Positions 13,859 to 15,252 of a stretch of DNA of 15,252 bases are shown here, piece by piece. The position numbers and the translations under genes are program-made. The stretch comes from Chloroflexota bacterium. GTDB taxonomy: Bacteria > Chloroflexota > UBA5177 > JANWHV01. Position 1 is the stretch's first letter. Every line of letters starts with the position of its first letter. The DNA is taken from assembly GCA_025450375.1 (NCBI GenBank), contig JANWHO010000052.1, forward strand, positions 1 to 15,252. The letters run 5' to 3'. The notes below the pieces were generated by a model. It was not told the DNA's origin and did not search any database. It was given only the letters and a program-made list of their open reading frames with translations.

Positions 13859-15252
13859 TCATCGCGGAACGATCGGCAGCACAAGCCGCGATGGATGTTC
13901 CGCGTCGTGGAAGATGGTTTGAGTGGCCGTTATCCGCCCTGCGAGGCTTCCCATCCCAACACCCTCCCCGGTGTTCAGGTTGCGATCATACTGGGGAAAA
14001 TTGGAACTGGAAATCTCCAGGCGGATCCGGTGACCGGCTCGGAAGAGATTGCTGGTCGAGCCGACCTGGATCGGAAATTCGTAGACGCGGTCGGGCACGA
14101 TCGGCTCGGGCCGCCGGAGCGAGTCGCGGAAACGGGCACGGATCAGCCCATCGCAGAGATTGACCGCCGTTCCATCCGGATAGACATCCACCAGCTTGGC
14201 CGTGAAGTCCGTGTCGACGGCCGTCGAGGCAGCCCACAGGATGACCCGAACCGGCCCGGTTACCTCCAGGTCATGGGTCAGCACCTCGCCGGTATAGACG
14301 AGCACGTCATTGCGCGCCTCGACGCTTCGCTGGTCCGCCGGCCCCATCGGGGCGATCTGCGGGAAGCAGCAGGAGTGGCCGCCCAGACTGGGGTCCGGCG
14401 CCGCAGGGTCATACACGAAGATGTCCGAGTATTCCTCGGTGGGCGCCGCGGCGGAGAGGGTTCCGTTCCCGCTGGCGGAGTTCGCCCGTCCATCACTGTG
14501 CAGATGAAGCGGCGTCTCGACGGCGCGGGCGATCGGCCACTCCTCCTCATCCCGCCAGCGATTCTCGCCCATCACGAAGAGGCGGACCGGCGGCTCGTCC
14601 ACCATGCCGTTGTCCTCACCCTTGAGCCAGTGGCTGAACCAGCGGACCTGGAGATCGTCGATACTGTTTTGCGCCTCCGGCCCGAAATCCACCGCGCCCA
14701 CCTGTTGGGTCCAGGGCATGTGATACCAGGGTCCGATCACCAACCGTTGCCGGCGGCGAGCCTCCGCGCTTCCCGCTTGCTCGCGCAGGCCGCGGAAGTT
14801 GCGCAGAGTTCCTTCCAGGAACACGTCGTACCAGCCGCCAATGTGCAGAGCCGGCACGGCTATGTCCGGATAGCGCCGCGCGATTTCCCACTCTTGCCAG
14901 TAGGGGTCATCAGTTGGATGCTCAAGCCAGTCGTAGAAATAGGGGGCGACCGCTTCCTGCTGGAGGATCGGGAAGTCGCGGAGCGGCAAGAACCAATACC
15001 ACGGCGCGATATCGGCAAAGGTGCCGGCCAACGACGCTTCCAGACCAGCTTGTCCGCGCCTTCGCGCCGTGTCGGGCGCCAGGGAGGTCGCCCATGACAT
15101 GGCAAATGCCAGGTTAAGAGCACCGCCCTGATAGGTCCAGCCTTCGTAATAGCCGTCATTGGTGAAGGCCGGCGCGATGGTGACCAGATGCGGCGGGCGC
15201 AGGAGAGCGGGCAGCAACTGCGTGACGCCGACATAGGAGAAGCCAAACATCC
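13859..15252 (-). CDS. CocE/NonD-family alpha/beta hydrolase, N-terminus outside window
   Basis: About 464 residues are visible; the gene enters from the right edge, so the first part (probably 100-130 residues) is missing and ATG 15250 is internal. The serine nucleophile motif GFSYVG is at the visible start, the acid is in HIGGWYDVF and the histidine in VIGPWYHMPW, so the Ser-Asp-His triad is complete. The C-terminal jelly-roll domain of the family follows (VLTHDLEVTGPVRVILWAAS, then DTDFTAKLVDVYPDG, then FRAGHRIRLEISSSNFPQYDRN). Members are X-Pro dipeptidases, cocaine esterases and glutaryl-acylase-like enzymes that cut esters or amides. It is first of a minus-strand series with the gamma-glutamyltransferase homologue 43 bp downstream, which suggests joint breakdown of amide- or ester-linked compounds (inference). 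Confidence 0.94.
   Translation of the reverse strand, partial: MFGFSYVGVTQLLPALLRPPHLVTIAPAFTNDGYYEGWTYQGGALNLAFAMSWATSLAPDTARRRGQAGLEASLAGTFADIAPWYWFLPLRDFPILQQEAVAPYFYDWLEHPTDDPYWQEWEIARRYPDIAVPALHIGGWYDVFLEGTLRNFRGLREQAGSAEARRRQRLVIGPWYHMPWTQQVGAVDFGPEAQNSIDDLQVRWFSHWLKGEDNGMVDEPPVRLFVMGENRWRDEEEWPIARAVETPLHLHSDGRANSASGNGTLSAAAPTEEYSDIFVYDPAAPDPSLGGHSCCFPQIAPMGPADQRSVEARNDVLVYTGEVLTHDLEVTGPVRVILWAASTAVDTDFTAKLVDVYPDGTAVNLCDGLIRARFRDSLRRPEPIVPDRVYEFPIQVGSTSNLFRAGHRIRLEISSSNFPQYDRNLNTGEGVGMGSLAGRITATQTIFHDAEHPSRLVLPIVPR

Noticed and set aside
13784..15097. 437-residue plus-strand frame
   Set aside because: It is antisense to the CocE-type hydrolase, whose catalytic motifs are complete. Its composition is typical of a shadow frame.

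Overview
The window is GC-rich bacterial DNA with strong AAGGAGG-type ribosome binding sites and ATG, GTG and TTG starts. The gene mix (DppA/OppA-type binding protein, DUF981, DUF5996, YceI, SnoaL-like ester cyclases, an ECF sigma factor with a non-zinc membrane anti-sigma, a cytoplasmic-type gamma-glutamyltransferase, a CocE-type hydrolase) would suit a Chloroflexota bacterium, perhaps of the Thermomicrobia type. That is inference from gene types; no marker gene is present. No rRNA, tRNA or CRISPR was seen.

Layout. (1) 1-1093 (+): 3' part of a peptide-type ABC substrate-binding protein. (2) 1100-1735: a hairpin, a perfect 14-bp dyad, a small zinc-ribbon-like gene and a 116-bp MITE-like element that supplies the last codons of that gene. 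(3) 1736-7602: a stress or small-molecule gene cluster. A SnoaL-like gene (-) diverges from an orphan OmpR-type response regulator (+). Then, all on +, come a DUF981 membrane protein, the remnant of an ester cyclase, an AhpD/carboxymuconolactone-decarboxylase-like gene, an ABM-domain protein, a YceI protein and a DUF5996 protein. A second MITE-like element (7588-7708) forms the end of the DUF5996 gene. (4) 7783-10694 (-): ECF sigma factor, overlapping membrane anti-sigma and secreted beta-propeller, probably one operon. (5) 11029-15252 (-): CocE/NonD hydrolase (5' end outside the window), gamma-glutamyltransferase, SDR oxidoreductase and a small Cys-pair protein, spaced 41-58 bp apart.

Two points stand out. 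First, the AhpD-like gene (4926-5456) has one in-frame TGA exactly where the second, peroxidatic cysteine of the CxxC motif belongs (C77-A-Y-U80-T-R-S-H84). The reading frame is well conserved on both sides, and a perfect 6-bp stem with a 5-nt G-containing loop starts 13 nt after the TGA. This is what a bacterial selenoprotein with a bSECIS element looks like.

Second, the same composite site occurs three times in region 3, once reversed: GGATGAnGnAACTTCATGA, then exactly 16 nt, then TGnTAGnnT. I read it as a dyad operator centred near -41 of an extended -10 promoter. One copy fires leftward to the SnoaL gene, one rightward to DUF981 and one rightward to the AhpD-like unit. The response regulator gene, with its own TTGCCG-17-TATGAT promoter, lies between the first two. 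The cluster therefore looks like a small regulon for peroxides or reactive organic compounds under one activator, possibly the local, degenerate-receiver response regulator.
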